23,890 nt of DNA from Prevotella sp. UBA5387 (lineage in GTDB: Bacteria > Bacteroidota > Bacteroidia > Bacteroidales > Bacteroidaceae), in NCBI GenBank assembly GCA_002407775.1, contig DHOP01000043.1:1-23890 (forward strand), read 5' to 3'. The notes under the pieces were generated by a model. It did no database searches, was not told the origin of the DNA, and saw only the letters and a list, made by a program, of their open reading frames with translations. Below are positions 8,063 to 16,472 of the stretch, piece after piece. The first letter of the stretch is position 1, and every line of letters begins with the position of its first letter. Made by a program: the position numbers and the translations under genes.

Positions 8063-8782
8063 ATGAAACGATTGAGGAAATTCATCGGTTGGGCATTGAC
8101 CCTATTCTTCGCCTCGACCATTTTGGCGGTCGTGACATTCCGCTTTTTCCCCATCTATCTTACTCCTTTGATGGTAATCCGTTGTATTGAGAAGGGGTCT
8201 CTGACCATACATCATAACTGGGTTCCACTAGAGGATATGTCACCCCACGCTCCAGTGGCAGTGATGGCAGGGGAAGATTCGCACTTCCTTTTGCACCACG
8301 GGTTCGACCTCGATGCCATTGGCAACGCGGCAAAGCGTAACATCAACCATTCCGGAGGAAAGAAATACGGTGCCAGTACCATCACACAACAAACCGCAAA
8401 GAATGTTTTTCTATGGCCAGGAAGGTCTTGGGTACGCAAGGGTTTTGAAGCATACTTCACGGTTCTGATGGAGCTTTTCTGGAGCAAGCAACGCATCATG
8501 GAAGTTTACCTCAACTCCATCGAGATGGGTGATCGAATTTATGGATTGGATGCCTGCGCCGAATATAACTTTGGTAAGACGGCGCGTGACCTGTCAAGAA
8601 GCGACTGTGCGCTTATCGCAGCCACGCTTCCCAATCCGCTCAGGTTCTCGTCGAGCAATCCGAGCAGTTATACTCGTCGTCGGCAACGCCAGATCATAGC
8701 CAATATGCGTTATATTCCGTCCTTCCCCAAGGAAGGGGAGGATTATGATCCAAACACTGCTGTAGGAGGGACCTATAGGTAA
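8063..8782 (+). CDS. mtgA: Monofunctional biosynthetic peptidoglycan glycosyltransferase
   Basis: This 239-residue GT51 enzyme polymerises lipid II into glycan strands at the outer face of the inner membrane, without a transpeptidase domain. Residues 8-28 form an N-terminal membrane anchor, which supports the chosen ATG. The GT51 motifs are present in order: EDSHFLLHHGFD (71-82) with catalytic Glu71, GASTITQQTAKNVFL (103-117), RKGFEAYFTVLMEL (125-138) with KQRIMEVYLNSIEMG after it. The length equals that of typical MtgA proteins. The start codon lies immediately after a terminator-like hairpin and has no purine-rich ribosome-binding site of its own, which suggests dependence on read-through from the lipoprotein gene or an unusual initiation context. 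Confidence 0.93.
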   Translation: MKRLRKFIGWALTLFFASTILAVVTFRFFPIYLTPLMVIRCIEKGSLTIHHNWVPLEDMSPHAPVAVMAGEDSHFLLHHGFDLDAIGNAAKRNINHSGGKKYGASTITQQTAKNVFLWPGRSWVRKGFEAYFTVLMELFWSKQRIMEVYLNSIEMGDRIYGLDACAEYNFGKTARDLSRSDCALIAATLPNPLRFSSSNPSSYTRRRQRQIIANMRYIPSFPKEGEDYDPNTAVGGTYR

Positions 8783-8920
8783 TTCTAGGTTTATATAAAT
8801 GATATCCGACAATTTTCGCAAATTGAGAAATAGATGGTGGACAATCAAAACAAAGAATTATTCAGAGCCCAGGAGAGGGCACTTTTGCTTTCTCCTTTCA
8901 TAAATAATACTTAGAATAGA

Positions 8921-9382
8921 ATGAAAAAGAATTTCGTAATCGATTGGATATTGGTCTTTGTGGCTGTCCTTTCCATTATCTCGGGATTTGCTTTGCATCT
9001 TCTCGGAGAAGAAGGTGAAAACGATTTTTGGCATTATGTTGCTTTGTTCCATATACTTATGAATCTAGTATTCTTGATAGCCGTCATATTACATGTCAAG
9101 GCACATTGGAGATGGTACAAAGGCTTGTTGAAAAATGGGATACATAAAAAGATTAAGAGCTCGCTCATTTTACCCTTTGTGTTTTTCCCCTTGGCGATTT
9201 CTGGGATTGTCGTATTTGCTTTAGAAGAGTCTGGCAGAGGCTTTGGATTATGGCATTATGGCTTTGGGATAGCAATGACAATACTGTTTGTTTGGCATCT
9301 TCTCAGTCATTTGTCTATATTGCGCAAATCCTTAGAGGCTAAATCTGTTCATCAAGATTCTATTGATAAATATAGTATTTAA
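8921..9382 (+). CDS. Four-helix membrane protein, DUF4405-like
   Basis: This 153-residue protein has four predicted membrane helices at about 7-28, 38-60, 81-101 and 109-132. Histidines cluster in or at the ends of helices: His38, His44, His58 and His62 around helix 2, and His112, His126 and His130 around helix 4. The arrangement resembles small cytochrome b-like proteins and the DUF4405 family, in which paired histidines could bind heme; no biochemical role is established that I can state. The ATG at 8921 gives a protein beginning MKKNF before helix 1. It lies 138 bp after mtgA with no good promoter of its own visible. Heme binding is inference. Confidence 0.7.
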   Translation: MKKNFVIDWILVFVAVLSIISGFALHLLGEEGENDFWHYVALFHILMNLVFLIAVILHVKAHWRWYKGLLKNGIHKKIKSSLILPFVFFPLAISGIVVFALEESGRGFGLWHYGFGIAMTILFVWHLLSHLSILRKSLEAKSVHQDSIDKYSI

Positions 9383-9455
9383 GACTGAATAAATGTTTTT
9401 CCTTCATTATAATAGTTAATTATTTGAAGGAAAGGTAGCTCAGCCAATCGAAAAA

Positions 9456-9495
9456 TCGCACTTCTGATATATAATTGTAGAACTTTCGCACTTCT
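9456..9495 (+). repeat. Pair of 10-bp direct repeats upstream of pcrA
   Basis: TCGCACTTCT occurs at 9456-9465 and again at 9486-9495, exactly 30 bp apart, about 60-90 bp before the helicase start codon. It may be a binding-site pair or chance. Confidence 0.35.
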
Positions 9496-9551
9496 CTATC
9501 CAAAGTTCCATCCACTTAACGGCTAATTTAGGTCGAAGAAAAATAATTAAG

Positions 9552-12098
9552 ATGACCGAAGAAGAATTACTTTCCCAACTCAATTCTAACCAGCGTGAAG
9601 CTGTCACTTATTGTGATGGCCCACAACTTGTCATTGCCGGCGCTGGATCGGGAAAGACTCGTGTGCTCACTTACAAGATAGCTTGGCTTCTTGCCCACTA
9701 TGAGCTCAAACCGTGGAATATCCTCGCTCTCACCTTTACCAATAAGGCTGCTCGAGAGATGAAGACACGTATCGCTCGACTAGTTGGCGATGAAAGCGCT
9801 CGTTATCTGCAGATGGGAACCTTTCATTCCATCTTTTCCCATATTCTACGGGTGGAACATGAGGCAGTGGGTTATGGGTCCGACTTCACCATCTATGACG
9901 AGTCCGATTCCCGTTCATTAATCAAGAATATCCTGAAGACCATGGGATTGGATGACAAGACCTATAAGCCCGCGTCCGTGCATGCTGCCATTTCGATGGC
10001 TAAGAATCACCTTTATATGCCCGACCGCTATGTGGAGGATGGTGATTTGATGTCCCGAGACCGATCGCGCAACATGCCAGAGACATATAAAATATATGCA
10101 ACTTACCAGCAACGGTTGCAGCAAGCCAACGCAATGGACTTTGATGACCTGCTCGTCATCACCTTCCGTATGTTGCGAGACCATGAGGATTTGCGACGCA
10201 AGTATGCCGATCGGTTTAAGTATGTATTGGTTGACGAGTACCAAGACACCAACTATGTGCAGCAGCGCATCGTCACTTTACTCACTCAGGAGCATCAACG
10301 CATCTGTGTTGTGGGTGATGATTACCAGAGTATCTATGCCTTCCGTGGGGCCCGCATCGACAATATCCTCAACTATAACCGCATCTATCCCGAAGCGAAG
10401 CTTTTCAAGTTGGAGCAAAATTATCGTTCAACGCAATTGATAGTAGCCGCTGCCAACTCGCTGATGAAGCACAATGCAAATCAGATACCCAAGGATGTTT
10501 TCTCGAAGAATGACGAAGGAGAGAAGCTGACAATCCTCGAAAATATTTCCGACAAGCGCGAAGCCGCAATGGTTTGTCGTGAGATCAAACGAATCAAATC
10601 GCAGGAACATTGTCACTGGAGCGACTTTGCCATCCTTTATCGGACCAATGCCCAGAGCCGCCTCTTTGAGGAAGAGATGCGCAAACCCGAAGTGGGCATG
10701 GGACAACATTATCGTATCTATGGTGGCTTGAGCTTCTATCAACGTAAAGAAGTGAAGGATGTCATCGCCTATTTTCGCCTCATTGTCAATCCCGATGATG
10801 AGGAAGCGTTCCGGCGTGTCATCAATTACCCTTCACGAGGCATCGGCAATACAACGCTACAAAAGATAGTTGACACAGCACAACAACATAGCATCAGCCT
10901 TTGGAATGTTATCTCAAGGCCAAACGATTACGGTTTGGATGTGAATCGTGGAACCATGGCAAAGCTTGATGGTTTCTGCGCTTTGGTGGGTGGGTTCATC
11001 GACAAGCGATTCACAACTGATGCACTCACGATGGGCAAGGAGATCATTGGGAAGACAGGTGTTAACACCGACCTTGCTTCCGATCATACCGTCGAGGGTG
11101 ACAGTCGCAGACAAAATGTTGACGCGTTGCTGGCTGGTATGTCCGACTTTGTGGAGTCCCAGCAAGAGGATGGACAAGGTGACCATGTCTCCTTGGCCGA
11201 CTATTTGTCCACGGTTTCATTGATGACCGACTTGGATAACAGTGACGATAGCGATGATAAGATTACCCTAATGACTATCCACTCTGCCAAAGGATTGGAA
11301 TTTCCCACCGTCTTTGTGGTAGGAATGGAGGAAAACATCTTTCCAAGTATGATGGCTGTTGGAAGCCCCAAGCAACTTGAGGAAGAGCGTCGATTGCTCT
11401 ATGTTGCCATCACACGAGCCGAGCGCCACTGCTATCTCACCTGGGCGCATACGCGTTGGCAATATGGTAAGATGGATAGTTTTGTCAATCCGAGTCGCTT
11501 TCTCAATGATATCGATCCAAAGTTGACTACGCTTCACGTCGAGGGAGGTCGATTGTCAGGACGGGGATTTGGCAGCGATGAAGAACCCGCGCGTCGTCCA
11601 TGGGATGATGATTATGAGTCAGATAGACCATATACTGGTTCTCGTCCTTGGGGCGGTGAATACCGTCGACTCAATGGTCGGATGCAAAACTCTCGTCCGA
11701 TAGGTGGGCAATTTATGGCCGATCCTAAACCGAAGGAGACTGCTCCGCGTCGACCGGAGCAAGCTACCAACCCCTTCTCAACCTCTTTTGAGCAAAAATT
11801 GAAACAGAGTGGCAATTGGAAGAAAGTGTCTCAGACCATGAGCAATGGTGGCCGTGCTACTTCATCAACTTCTCCCACACCAAATCCTACCATGTCATCT
11901 ACCTCGTCTGCGGCTTCGGTTTCGTCTCCGTCAGCAGGTATAAGTGAGGGACAGATCATTGAACATCAGCGATTTGGTCGTGGTAAAGTGGTCAAAGTGG
12001 AGGGCGTTGGAGAAAATGCCAAGGCTACCGTAGACTTTGACACGACCGGTCGCAAGCAACTTTTGCTGAAGTTTGCAAGGTTCAACATGATTGGGTAA
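9552..12098 (+). CDS. pcrA: ATP-dependent DNA helicase, PcrA/UvrD family
   Basis: This 848-residue superfamily 1A helicase should unwind DNA 3' to 5' in nucleotide excision repair, mismatch repair and replication restart. The motifs appear in order: Q motif LNSNQREAV (10-18), Walker A AGAGSGKT (29-36, Lys35), TFTNKAAREM (61-70), Walker B VLVDEYQDT (225-233), GDDYQSIYAFRGA (255-267), QNYRST (289-294), then MTIHSAKGLEFPTVFVVGMEE and EERRLLYVAITRAER in the last third. After the motor core comes a long hydrophilic linker rich in Arg, Pro, Gly, Ser and Thr, then a C-terminal Tudor-like fold (GQIIEHQRFGRGKVVKVEG to FARFNMIG) typical of PcrA, which contacts RNA polymerase in Bacillus. The gene ends at a strong terminator. 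Choosing between pcrA and uvrD is a naming preference. Confidence 0.94.
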   Translation: MTEEELLSQLNSNQREAVTYCDGPQLVIAGAGSGKTRVLTYKIAWLLAHYELKPWNILALTFTNKAAREMKTRIARLVGDESARYLQMGTFHSIFSHILRVEHEAVGYGSDFTIYDESDSRSLIKNILKTMGLDDKTYKPASVHAAISMAKNHLYMPDRYVEDGDLMSRDRSRNMPETYKIYATYQQRLQQANAMDFDDLLVITFRMLRDHEDLRRKYADRFKYVLVDEYQDTNYVQQRIVTLLTQEHQRICVVGDDYQSIYAFRGARIDNILNYNRIYPEAKLFKLEQNYRSTQLIVAAANSLMKHNANQIPKDVFSKNDEGEKLTILENISDKREAAMVCREIKRIKSQEHCHWSDFAILYRTNAQSRLFEEEMRKPEVGMGQHYRIYGGLSFYQRKEVKDVIAYFRLIVNPDDEEAFRRVINYPSRGIGNTTLQKIVDTAQQHSISLWNVISRPNDYGLDVNRGTMAKLDGFCALVGGFIDKRFTTDALTMGKEIIGKTGVNTDLASDHTVEGDSRRQNVDALLAGMSDFVESQQEDGQGDHVSLADYLSTVSLMTDLDNSDDSDDKITLMTIHSAKGLEFPTVFVVGMEENIFPSMMAVGSPKQLEEERRLLYVAITRAERHCYLTWAHTRWQYGKMDSFVNPSRFLNDIDPKLTTLHVEGGRLSGRGFGSDEEPARRPWDDDYESDRPYTGSRPWGGEYRRLNGRMQNSRPIGGQFMADPKPKETAPRRPEQATNPFSTSFEQKLKQSGNWKKVSQTMSNGGRATSSTSPTPNPTMSSTSSAASVSSPSAGISEGQIIEHQRFGRGKVVKVEGVGENAKATVDFDTTGRKQLLLKFARFNMIG

Positions 12099-12151
12099 TG
12101 TCTTGATTTTCTAGTTTCTAGTAAATTCTTATCTCGACTATACATAATGAT

Positions 12152-12195
12152 GAGGCTTTGTTCATTCTCACATGAATGAACAAAGCCTCTTTCAA
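12152..12195 (+). terminator. Rho-independent terminator of pcrA
   Basis: A perfect 16-bp stem pairs GAGGCTTTGTTCATTC (12152-12167) with 12174-12189 around the 6-nt loop TCACAT, followed by TTTC and AAATTC. It lies 53 nt after the pcrA stop codon. Confidence 0.85.
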
Positions 12196-12326
12196 ATTCA
12201 TTTGGTTCAAAATTAATTGTCTTGCTGTTGGTATCTTGTTCTAGCGTTGATAATAGTTGCTGATGCCAATGTCATTTTTCTTTTGCGATCGCTGCACAAG
12301 ATTGTCGTAGAATGGTATACAAAGAA

Positions 12327-12360
12327 ATGGCCGCATCTTGAATGTTCAAGATGCGGCCAT
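12327..12360 (-). terminator. Terminator of rpsO, possibly bidirectional
   Basis: ATGGCCGCATCTTGAA (12327-12342) and its perfect reverse complement (12345-12360) are separated by only 2 nt, so the apical pairs probably open to form the loop. On the minus strand the stem is followed by TTCTTTGTATACC, and on the plus strand by CGTTATTTTTAG. It lies about 144 nt beyond the rpsO stop; pcrA already has its own terminator, so service to rpsO is likelier. Confidence 0.75.
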
Positions 12361-12503
12361 CGTTATTTTTAGTAATCCAACTAGCTTTTTTATCGAAAGT
12401 TTTTCTAGTCTGAGTGATACCTCTATCGAGGCGCTTGACGTTGTTGGTTTTACTCTTTTGTCTTTTTAGTTCCGCTCCTTCGGAGGGAATTGAAAAGACT
12501 TTT

Positions 12504-12773
12504 TTATCTACGAAGACCCAAAGCCAAGATAAGGGCACGATAACGATTGATATCGGTTGCCTTAAGATAGTTGAGCAATGCGCGACGCTTAGCAACGAGT
12601 TTGGTTAGAGAACGTGTGGTCACGTAGTCCTTGCGGTTAACCTTAACGTGCTCTGTGAGGTGAGAAATACGATAGGTAAACAGAGCTACTTGGCTCTCTA
12701 CGCTACCTGTGTTCTTAGCTTCTTTGCTATACTCAGCAAAGATTTCCTCTTTCTTTGTCTTGTCTAAATACAT
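12504..12773 (-). CDS. rpsO: 30S ribosomal protein S15
   Basis: This 89-residue protein is the usual length of S15, a primary 16S rRNA-binding protein of the small-subunit platform. Diagnostic segments are GSVESQVALFTYRISHLTEH (23-42) and the conserved region around SLTKLVAKRRALLNYLK. It is transcribed on its own, divergent from typA, with a -7 box at 12891-12884 and a leader of roughly 105 nt. Long structured leaders are used for S15 autoregulation in several bacteria, but whether this one does so is not shown by the sequence alone. Confidence 0.97.
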   Translation of the reverse strand: MYLDKTKKEEIFAEYSKEAKNTGSVESQVALFTYRISHLTEHVKVNRKDYVTTRSLTKLVAKRRALLNYLKATDINRYRALILALGLRR

Positions 12774-12838
12774 TGATTTGGTTGATTAATTGTTTTTGCA
12801 TCATTACATCCTTCTGTCGCTTGTTGGCCTTAATCACT

Positions 12839-12859
12839 GCCGACCACGGCATCGAATGC
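12839..12859 (-). promoter_or_regulatory. Hairpin-forming segment in the rpsO leader
   Basis: On the minus-strand transcript two adjacent mutually exclusive hairpins are possible: GCATTCGATGC (12859-12849, 4-bp stem) and GCCGTGGTCGGC (12850-12839, 4-bp stem with loop TGGT). They sit about 65-85 nt before the rpsO start. A ribosomal protein leader structure is possible, but no known S15 motif was recognised. Confidence 0.25.
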
Positions 12860-12883
12860 ATCGGATTTTCCGTAAATGCGGTG

Positions 12884-12891
12884 CAAAGTTA
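12884..12891 (-). promoter_or_regulatory. Putative rpsO -7 box
   Basis: The minus strand reads TAACTTTG, fitting the Bacteroidota -7 consensus. A GTTG (12913-12910) lies 18 nt upstream as a weak -33. It is divergent from the typA box at 12935-12942. Confidence 0.55.
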
Positions 12892-12934
12892 CTAAAAAGA
12901 TTTGATAACCAACTTCTTTCTGCATTCTTTTTTG

Positions 12935-12942
12935 TAATTTTG
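12935..12942 (+). promoter_or_regulatory. Putative typA -7 box
   Basis: TAATTTTG, followed by CAGG, fits TAnnTTTG and predicts a start near 12950, leaving a leader of about 30 nt before the ATG at 12979. It also excludes the upstream in-frame ATG at 12790 as the real start. Confidence 0.6.
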
Positions 12943-12978
12943 CAGGCAAATAACATAGTACGTTTTAAGGTAAAATTA

Positions 12979-14781
12979 ATGCAAGAGATTCGTAACGTCG
13001 CAGTAATTGCGCACGTCGACCATGGCAAGACAACATTGGTTGACAAAATGATGCTCGCTGGAAAACTATTTCGCGACGGCCAGGATAACAGTGGGGCCGT
13101 GTTGGATTCCAATGATTTGGAGCGCGAAAGAGGAATAACCATTCTGTCGAAGAATGTCTCAATAAATTGGAAAGGAGTAAAGATCAACATACTTGATACC
13201 CCGGGTCACTCAGACTTTGGTGGTGAGGTTGAGCGTGTGCTCAACATGGCTGATGGCTGCTTGTTGCTTGTCGATGCTTTTGAAGGACCAATGCCACAGA
13301 CTCGTTTTGTGCTTCAGAAGGCCTTACAGATAGGCTTGAAGCCCATCGTAGTGGTCAACAAGGTGGATAAACCTAACTGTCGGCCAGAGCAAGTGTATGA
13401 GATGGTGTTCGACTTGATGTGCGATCTCAATGCCACAGAGTATCAGTTGGACTTCCCCGTTGTCTACGGCTCGGCCAAAAACGGTTGGATGAGTGAAGAC
13501 TGGAAAGCCCCAACAGACAATATTGAGTACCTACTTGACAAGATAATAGAGTCTATTCCTGCTCCCAAATACTTGGAAGGAACGCCACAGATGCTTATCA
13601 CATCGCTTGATTATAGCAATTATACAGGACGTATTGCCGTGGGCAGGGTGCACCGAGGTGTGCTCAAAGATGGCATGAATATTATCATTTGCCATCGTGA
13701 CGGCTCCAAGGAGAAGACCAAGATTAAGGAACTTCACACTTTTAATGGTATCGGACACCAGCGTGTTGACGAGGTTGGGAGTGGTGATATCTGTGCCGTT
13801 ATTGGACTGGAGAAGTTCGAGATTGGTGACACTATCGCTGACTACGAGAACCCAGAGGCTCTGCCTCCAATCGCTGTTGATGAGCCTACGATGAGCATGT
13901 TGTTCACCATCAATGACTCACCATTCTTTGGTAAGGAAGGCAAATTCTGCACTTCGCGTCAGATTGGCGATCGTTTGGCCAACGAATTGGAGAAGAATCT
14001 TGCCCTCAAAATCAGAAATATCGACGGCTCAACTGATAAGTGGATTGTGAGTGGACGTGGTGTGTTGCATCTCTCTGTACTCATTGAGACCATGCGCCGA
14101 GAAGGCTTTGAGCTGCAAGTTGGTCAGCCACAGGTTATCTATAAGGAAATTGACGGTAAGAAATGCGAGCCTATCGAGGAACTCGACATCAATGTTCCGG
14201 AGGAATTCTCAAGCAAGATGATTGATATGGTAACCCGTCGTAAGGGCGAGCTTACTAGCATGGATACCGAGGGTGACCGTGTAAACATTACTTTTGACAT
14301 ACCAGCTCGTGGTATCATCGGTCTTCGTACCAATGTGCTGACAGCTTCTCAGGGTGAGGCAATTATGGCCCATCGTTACAAGGAATATCAACCTTTCAAG
14401 GGTGAAATCGTACGCCGTACCAATGGATCAATGATTGCTTTGGAAACAGGGACGTCGTTTGCTTATTCCATCGACAAACTCCAAGATCGCGGTAAGTTCT
14501 TTATTGATGCAGGTGAAGAGGTTTATTACGGTCAGGTCATTGGTGAACATGTGCATGACAACGACCTCGTGATTAACGTGACTAAGTCTAAGCAGCTCAC
14601 CAACGTGCGTGCATCAGGTTCTGATGAGAAGGCACGGGTTATTCCGAAGACAGTGATGAGTCTTGAGGAATGTCTTGAATATATCAAGGAAGACGAGTAT
14701 GTGGAGGTAACGCCGAAGAGCATGCGTATGCGCAAGATTATCCTCGACCACCTCGAAAGAAAGCGTTCCAGCAAGGATTAA
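12979..14781 (+). CDS. typA: Ribosome-associated translational GTPase TypA/BipA
   Basis: This 600-residue translational GTPase acts on the ribosome in stress adaptation and 50S assembly. GTPase motifs are G1 AHVDHGKTT (11-19), G2 ERGITI (50-55), G3 DTPGH (73-77) and G4 NKVD (127-130). EF-G-like domains follow, and the C-terminal half contains RRKGELTSM, then FDIPARGIIGLRTNVLTASQ in two pieces, diagnostic of TypA. The open frame extends upstream to 12790, but the first 63 codons overlap the divergent promoter region and do not match the family; the ATG at 12979 starts MQEIRNVAVIAHVDHGKTT exactly as TypA proteins do and follows a -7 box. It has its own terminator. Confidence 0.96.
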   Translation: MQEIRNVAVIAHVDHGKTTLVDKMMLAGKLFRDGQDNSGAVLDSNDLERERGITILSKNVSINWKGVKINILDTPGHSDFGGEVERVLNMADGCLLLVDAFEGPMPQTRFVLQKALQIGLKPIVVVNKVDKPNCRPEQVYEMVFDLMCDLNATEYQLDFPVVYGSAKNGWMSEDWKAPTDNIEYLLDKIIESIPAPKYLEGTPQMLITSLDYSNYTGRIAVGRVHRGVLKDGMNIIICHRDGSKEKTKIKELHTFNGIGHQRVDEVGSGDICAVIGLEKFEIGDTIADYENPEALPPIAVDEPTMSMLFTINDSPFFGKEGKFCTSRQIGDRLANELEKNLALKIRNIDGSTDKWIVSGRGVLHLSVLIETMRREGFELQVGQPQVIYKEIDGKKCEPIEELDINVPEEFSSKMIDMVTRRKGELTSMDTEGDRVNITFDIPARGIIGLRTNVLTASQGEAIMAHRYKEYQPFKGEIVRRTNGSMIALETGTSFAYSIDKLQDRGKFFIDAGEEVYYGQVIGEHVHDNDLVINVTKSKQLTNVRASGSDEKARVIPKTVMSLEECLEYIKEDEYVEVTPKSMRMRKIILDHLERKRSSKD

Positions 14782-15114
14782 TATTTTGAGGAGCACCATA
14801 GATTCAATTACTGAGAATGGTAATTGGGAGAGTGCTTGAAGAATCAAATAGTGCGATGCACGTCATTTGTGAGTTACAAAGTAACCATGAATGACGTGCA
14901 TTGTTGTTTTAAATTCATTGGTGGTATCCGCCCTTAAGTAGTTGTCATAATCTTGACAAGCAAATCTACATCAAAGAACTGTGAATTCTGCAGATCTAAA
15001 AAGAACTGGGATAATTTCTTAAACTATCTTTTTCCACTGCCCGGCAGTCATATGAGCAAGTTGCAGATATGACTTAAACTAAATATGAGTAAATAAAGGT
15101 GAGGTTGTTAAGCT
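14782..15114. other. Convergent intergenic region between typA and the PLD-like gene
   Basis: Besides the typA terminator it holds ACTGCCCGGCAGT, a 13-nt palindrome (15036-15048), and a hairpin of AGTCATAT (15046-15053) with ATATGACT (15067-15074). Neither has a U-tract on the minus strand, so no convincing terminator for the PLD-like gene was found. No gene is seen. Confidence 0.5.
14853..14910 (+). terminator. Rho-independent terminator of typA
   Basis: ATGCACGTCATT (14856-14867) pairs perfectly with AATGACGTGCAT (14890-14901); wobble pairs extend the base slightly. Inside is a second stem, GTTAC (14873-14877) with GTAAC (14881-14885). The tail is TTGTTGTTTT. Confidence 0.8.
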
Positions 15115-16467
15115 TTATAACACCGGTGCCAGGATGTGTCCGAACCACCCTGCAAAACGTTTCCATGGTGAGCGCCATTCCTTCCAGTTCTTTGGTGTCA
15201 GCAGGAACGAACTGCTTTTCTCACGGTCAAAGAGTTTGTTGAGTTCGTGTGTGGTGCATTTGTCGAGAATAACGGCATTGGCCTCGTAGTCCCACGACAG
15301 GCTACGAGCATTAAGATTGGCCGATCCTACAGTACAAATCCGTCCGTCAACCATAATAACCTTTGTGTGATGGAAGCCTTTTGTAAACATCCAAATGTTG
15401 CAACCATCCTGCATGAGTTGATGGGCATTATAGAAACCAGCATCAGGAGTAAGGGGGATGTCACTGCGCGTTGAAAGCATGATGTCCACTTTGACCCCAC
15501 GCTTGACAGCATCACGTAATGCTTTTTTGAGCGAGTGGTTGAGGGTGAAATAAGGATTGATAATGCGGATGCTGTCCTTTGCCAATTGGATGGCATTGGT
15601 ATAAAAGTCGCGGATGATGCTGTTTGTCTTGCGTGGCTCGCGGTTGATGATGCCAATCATCTTTTTTCCGGCAGAAGGACATGTGTCAGGTTTGAGTCCG
15701 TGGAAATAGCTCACGTCACCCAAACCGCGATAATATTGCGCACCGTAAATGTCCTGTTTCGTCACTCTATTCCATATCTTAAGGAAGATGCTCTGTAGCG
15801 TGTTCACTTCGGTGCCCTCAATACGACAGTGCATATCGTGCCATTGGCCCACCTGAGGAGTGCCCGTGATATAATAGTCAGCCACGTTCATACCACCTAT
15901 ATAGGCAATCTTACCATCAATGACCACAATCTTGCGGTGGTCTCGAGAGAACACATGGTTGACCCATGGGAAGCGAATAGGGTCTACCTCATAAATCTCG
16001 ATGCCACGGGAGCGGATATCTTGTATGTGACGTCGGTGTAAAGGCCGATTGTTGCTCATGTTACCAAAAGAGTCAAATAGGGCGCGTATTTCCACGCCAG
16101 CATTGGCACGCTCAGCCAAGATGTCGAAGAGCTCTTTGGCAATAGAGTCGTTACGGAAGTTGAAATACTCTAGATGCACCGACTTCTTTGCCTGACGGAT
16201 GGCCGTGAAAAGATCGTCGAACTTCTCCTGACCAGTCTGAAGAAGTACAACACTGTTGTCGTGACTGAACGAAATTCCATGATTGCGCAGATGATTTGCC
16301 AACAGTGTGTCAGCCGTCTGTGCATAATCAGAGTCTACCTGCTGAGCCTCAGAACTGAGGTTCAGTCCGATGAAGAGCAAGAGAAGTATTGTCCTGTGTA
16401 AAGCGGAGAGACTTATAGTCTTATGTATCTTGACAGTTTTGATAGTTCTAATACTGAATTTTGACAT
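15115..16467 (-). CDS. Phospholipase D-like protein, cardiolipin synthase-type
   Basis: This 450-residue protein has two HKD catalytic motifs of the phospholipase D superfamily: HRKIVVIDGKIAYIGG (177-192, His177, Lys179, Asp184) and HHTKVIMVDGRICTVGS (366-382, His367, Lys369, Asp374). Two HKD motifs in one chain and the HLEYFNFRND context fit bacterial cardiolipin synthases, which join two phospholipids into cardiolipin and release glycerol. Instead of the two N-terminal membrane helices of E. coli ClsA it has one hydrophobic segment (about 20-38, HRTILLLLFIGLNLSSEAQQ), which looks like a signal peptide and suggests a periplasmic or anchored enzyme. It lies 102 nt after kdsD on the same strand and may be co-transcribed. 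A phospholipase or nuclease activity is not excluded. Confidence 0.82.
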   Translation of the reverse strand: MSKFSIRTIKTVKIHKTISLSALHRTILLLLFIGLNLSSEAQQVDSDYAQTADTLLANHLRNHGISFSHDNSVVLLQTGQEKFDDLFTAIRQAKKSVHLEYFNFRNDSIAKELFDILAERANAGVEIRALFDSFGNMSNNRPLHRRHIQDIRSRGIEIYEVDPIRFPWVNHVFSRDHRKIVVIDGKIAYIGGMNVADYYITGTPQVGQWHDMHCRIEGTEVNTLQSIFLKIWNRVTKQDIYGAQYYRGLGDVSYFHGLKPDTCPSAGKKMIGIINREPRKTNSIIRDFYTNAIQLAKDSIRIINPYFTLNHSLKKALRDAVKRGVKVDIMLSTRSDIPLTPDAGFYNAHQLMQDGCNIWMFTKGFHHTKVIMVDGRICTVGSANLNARSLSWDYEANAVILDKCTTHELNKLFDREKSSSFLLTPKNWKEWRSPWKRFAGWFGHILAPVL

Positions 16468-16472
16468 AAACA

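Larger units (their letters stand above)
12099..12503. other. Convergent intergenic region between pcrA and rpsO
   Basis: The region holds the two terminators and, on the rpsO side, a 3' untranslated stretch with small hairpins (CTCCTTCGGAG at about 12476-12486, and a CCTC/GAGG pair near 12423-12434). Open frames here overlap the terminators and have no recognisable product. I see no gene. Confidence 0.6.

Noticed and set aside
8867..8895. Short GCCC/GGGC hairpin followed by ACTTTTGC as a terminator of mtgA
   Set aside because: Only four base pairs support the stem and the U-run is interrupted; too weak to call.
9398..9433. Inverted repeat TTTCCTTCA/TGAAGGAAA after the DUF4405-like gene as a terminator
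   Set aside because: The 9-bp stem has an 18-nt AT-rich loop and no U-tract on either strand.
9434..9443. tRNA gene suggested by GGTAGCTCAG
   Set aside because: The D-arm-like decamer is not followed by an anticodon arm, T-loop (GGTTCGA-type) or acceptor complement within 90 nt.
12272..12595. Open frame of 107 codons on the minus strand near rpsO
   Set aside because: It overlaps the 3' end of rpsO and runs through a terminator hairpin; the product shows no recognisable pattern.
12790..12978. N-terminal extension of TypA (63 extra codons)
   Set aside because: It covers the divergent rpsO/typA promoter region, does not resemble TypA, and the ATG at 12979 begins with the conserved family N-terminus after a -7 box.
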